Below are positions 61,906 through 64,000 of a stretch of DNA of 64,000 nt, piece after piece. Every line of letters starts with the position of its first letter. Positions within the stretch are counted from its first letter, which is position 1. Location of the stretch: the NCBI RefSeq assembly GCF_028728065.1, contig NZ_CP117812.1:1798001-1862000 (forward strand), read 5' to 3'. The DNA comes from Lentisphaera profundi (lineage in GTDB: Bacteria; Verrucomicrobiota; Lentisphaeria; Lentisphaerales; Lentisphaeraceae). Position numbers and translations under genes: made by a program. The notes beneath the pieces are model-generated. The model was not told the origin of the DNA. It saw only the letters and a list, made by a program, of their open reading frames with translations, and did no database searches.

Positions 61906-62283
61906 ATGGCTAAAAAAACTCTTAGCTTCATTGACCTTGTCACTGGCGCTGATACCGATACTCTGCGCGCCGCTCTAGAAGCCCGTAGTAAAATCGATGA
62001 ATTGCTCGTCCTTCGACACGAGGCTTATCGCAAAATTGCCGAACTCGAAGAACAAGTCAATAATATAGTGGGCGACGAAGGCACCTTTGAATTTGACGCA
62101 CCAGAATTCGACGTCGCTTTTGGCGGTAAATCACCCAAGAAAAAAGCACCTACTAAATCGACTAGCTCAAATACAAATAAAACTCAACTTAATAGTGATG
62201 AAGATACCGATTCAGAAGATCCTATCGAAGACACTCCTAAAGAGAAAATCAAAAATACTGTAAGTAAGGACAAAGCTGAATAA
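61906..62283 (+). CDS. Small coiled-coil protein of the FtsK operon
   Basis: 125 residues with an N-terminal helical part (TLRAALEARSKIDELLVLRH, then EAYRKIAELEEQVNNIVGDE) and a low-complexity Lys/Asp/Ser-rich, probably disordered tail. I recognise no family. The N-terminal helix resembles that of the next gene product. AGGA lies nine bases before ATG 61906, four bases after the repeat-protein stop. Confidence 0.6.
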   Translation: MAKKTLSFIDLVTGADTDTLRAALEARSKIDELLVLRHEAYRKIAELEEQVNNIVGDEGTFEFDAPEFDVAFGGKSPKKKAPTKSTSSNTNKTQLNSDEDTDSEDPIEDTPKEKIKNTVSKDKAE

Positions 62284-62298
62284 ACCCAGCCCTTAACT

Positions 62299-62688
62299 AT
62301 GACGCCTAATGATCACATCCGTTTGCAAGAACTGCTTCTCCAGAGGCAGGAACTCTTTGCGTCCATATTCAAAGCGGAAAGTGAAATGATTTCTTTGACT
62401 GAAGGGGAATTTAAGATCCCTGCTGTACCTATTGCTTTAGCTTCCTCACAAAAATTTATTACTAAGAAAAATGCGAAACCAAAAACAAGTAAAGTGAAAA
62501 TCCCTGCACTTCCCCATCGTCAAGCCTTTTACCTCATCAAAAGCGGAGAAACCAGGGAAGAGACATACGAGAGCCGCGCCCTACTCATGGCTCGACTCAA
62601 ACTCCAAGACATCCCCATTACCAGTTCCCACCTCGCACATTACCGCATGGGCCTGCTAGAAATCATATCTGACTTCTCCACTCATTAA
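62299..62688 (+). CDS. Small protein related in layout to its neighbour
   Basis: 129 residues: N-terminal helix with LQELLLQRQELFASIFKAES, a basic linker (KKNAKPKTSKVKIP), then a second helical half with KSGETREETYESRALLMARL, IPITSSHLAHYRMGLLEI. No family is recognised. It is 15 bases after the preceding gene and probably in one transcript with the FtsK-like gene. The next gene begins 109 bases later. Confidence 0.55.
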   Translation: MTPNDHIRLQELLLQRQELFASIFKAESEMISLTEGEFKIPAVPIALASSQKFITKKNAKPKTSKVKIPALPHRQAFYLIKSGETREETYESRALLMARLKLQDIPITSSHLAHYRMGLLEIISDFSTH

Positions 62689-62797
62689 GTTTTCACTACT
62701 TCATCAACAAAGTATCAAGAAAACTCTCGTCACTCGCTCTCTCCTTAGTCCTGTGAATTGATTTTCTCTCCTACAATGGGTAAACTATCCCAACAAA

Positions 62798-63961
62798 ATG
62801 AGTGTAGACATGACCACCCTAAGTGAATCTAAAGAAGAGCAAACCCTGCTAAATTGTTTGCGCGATCCGCAAAACTACGACTTCTCCACCACTTATGATT
62901 TCGATAAGCTCCAAGAACTCTGCAGCTATCACCGTATCAGACCTCAACTTTATGAGATGCTTAAAAACAATCCCTCTTTACCCTCAGAATTCCGATCCTA
63001 CCTCAAATCACATCGCGAGCAATGGGCCTTTCGCAACCTCGCTTTTTTAGCCGCTGCACAACAAATCAATACCGCTTTTAAAGATTCCCATATTGATCTC
63101 CTTTTCTACAAAGGCGGACTCCTTTCTCAGGCTATTTACCAAGATTTTTCTTTACGTGAGTCCTCTGATCTCGACATTATTGTATCCCCGGAAAACCTCA
63201 AAGAAGTCACACTCATCCTTACTGAACTTGGTTACTCACTCTGCCGTGACAATAATCTTTGGAATAAAGAACTTTTCATCTCCTCCGATTCGGAGATAGA
63301 ATGGTTCCATCCTGATAAACAAATCACTCTTGATCTGCATTGGCGTCCTAATCACCCCCGCACCGGACTCAACTTTTCTTTTGAGGACTGCCTACAACAT
63401 AGTCAAAAACTCGAAATTCAGAACTACTCTTACCCCATCATGACTGAAGCTTTTTCATTCCTCGTCTTATCCTGCCACCGTGTAAAATCACCACAAAGGA
63501 GACTTTGTCATTTACTCGACCTTATCCGCCTCAGCGAAAAAGACACTTTTAACTGGCAAGAACTCGCTCAGCTTAGTCAACACTTCCAACTTGAAAAAGT
63601 CATTGCGAAAACCCTGATTTCTATTCAATCAGTTAAGCCCACTTGGCAGACCTCCACTGAAATCATTAGAATACTTCCTTGTAACTGGAAACAACTTGAA
63701 CAAAAAACCGAAGATCTTCAACCTGTAATAAATATCCCCGCACTTTCTCTAACGCGGGTAGCACAAGCGATAAGATTCCTTCTTTACTCTACCTCTAATC
63801 ATTACTCTATTCGAAAAAAAATAAGCTCTAGTACTTTTGTCTTTTTTCATCCCAGCGTACAGGTCATGCGACAAGTACTGCTCCCTAACAAGCTGCGATA
63901 TCTTTACCCTCTTATCATCCCCATGATTTATTTACGTATGGCACTCACAAAATCAAGATAA
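62798..63961 (+). CDS. Nucleotidyltransferase-family protein (NTP_transf_5-like)
   Basis: 387 residues. FYKGGLLSQAIYQDFSLRESSDLDIIVSPENL matches the nucleotidyltransferase pattern GG(A/L)...L.....R..(S/G)D(L/I)D(L/I)LV of PF14907-like proteins, with the DLD acidic pair. The rest is helical. Such proteins occur beside polysaccharide and peptide-modification genes; the substrate is unknown. There is no signal peptide. ATG 62798 has a poor RBS; ATG 62810 is an alternative. Confidence 0.7.
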   Translation: MSVDMTTLSESKEEQTLLNCLRDPQNYDFSTTYDFDKLQELCSYHRIRPQLYEMLKNNPSLPSEFRSYLKSHREQWAFRNLAFLAAAQQINTAFKDSHIDLLFYKGGLLSQAIYQDFSLRESSDLDIIVSPENLKEVTLILTELGYSLCRDNNLWNKELFISSDSEIEWFHPDKQITLDLHWRPNHPRTGLNFSFEDCLQHSQKLEIQNYSYPIMTEAFSFLVLSCHRVKSPQRRLCHLLDLIRLSEKDTFNWQELAQLSQHFQLEKVIAKTLISIQSVKPTWQTSTEIIRILPCNWKQLEQKTEDLQPVINIPALSLTRVAQAIRFLLYSTSNHYSIRKKISSSTFVFFHPSVQVMRQVLLPNKLRYLYPLIIPMIYLRMALTKSR

Positions 63962-64000
63962 AACATCTCTCACTTTAAGGCCTTAAAAGTAATCCTTTAC

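Overview
The window most resembles the chromosome of a marine Lentisphaerota bacterium of the Lentisphaera type. This is inferred from gene content, not from a marker gene. The signs are four H-X9-DG pseudopilin-like proteins with a KK-F-[ST]-LIELL start, three secreted sulfatases next to polysaccharide-degrading enzymes, many lipoproteins, a moderate-to-low GC content, and Gram-negative functions (Pal lipoproteins, GmhB, ZnuABC). No insertion sequence, prophage or CRISPR array is visible.

Layout. 1-4.2 kb: the end of a WG-repeat protein, a small lipoprotein, rsuA, a pseudopilin, a set of three ~93-bp hairpin repeats, and a membrane-anchored AlbA_2-domain protein. 4.3-12.6 kb: housekeeping genes (argS, a small basic protein, uvrC, ppnP, hrpB-coaX) and a membrane C39-like peptidase. 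12.8-19.2 kb: a pseudopilin, two divergent sulfatases, a membrane-anchored GH10 xylanase-like enzyme and an SGNH esterase. The last three genes form a tight operon that looks built for a sulfated and possibly acylated xylan-type polymer. 19.3-29.2 kb: aroC-gmhB, a hypothetical, rph, a lipoprotein-fabG-TraB-like lipoprotein operon, and ptsP-aroK-Lon-N-domain. 29.2-32.5 kb (minus strand): an FHA-GAF histidine kinase and a Trm112-like/nrdR operon that ends in a gene with a degenerate ATP-cone-like region. 32.6-36 kb: DUF2062 protein, a riboflavin synthase fused to a degenerate DHBP-synthase domain, a periplasmic thioredoxin and a zinc alcohol dehydrogenase. 36-40.3 kb: a compact minus-strand operon nadD-rsfS-nuclease-hydrolase-truC-gph. 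40.4-43.4 kb: two identical tRNA-Arg(ACG) genes, two Pal-like lipoproteins and miaB. 43.4-50.5 kb: a glycosaminoglycan locus with a PL8 chondroitin ABC-type lyase, a sulfatase and two paralogous pseudopilins. 50.5-52.9 kb: a DEAD-box helicase whose DbpA-type C-terminal domain is split by a -1 frameshift, then a long foldback sequence. 52.9-55.4 kb: znuACB under a Zur-like palindrome. 55.5-58.6 kb: a 25-residue membrane ORF, yiiM, dinB and a flavin/2Fe-2S reductase. 58.7-64 kb: a soluble FtsK-like translocase with an LRV/HEAT-like repeat protein, two small related proteins and a nucleotidyltransferase-like protein.

How it fits together. Two polysaccharide loci (xylan-like and chondroitin/dermatan-like) sit among core genes. 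The chondroitin locus shows a shared regulatory code: a perfect or near-perfect TGCCAACGTTGGCA palindrome just downstream of a sigma-70-like promoter, in front of both the sulfatase-lyase unit and the pseudopilin unit. This suggests a LacI-family repressor, encoded outside the window, that links pseudopilin and lyase expression.

The strongest leads for new biology are the pseudopilins tied to polysaccharide degradation, the RibE-pseudoRibB fusion, the ATP-cone-like neighbour of nrdR, the helicase frameshift and the FtsK-associated operon. All family calls come from reading motifs by eye; no database search was run.
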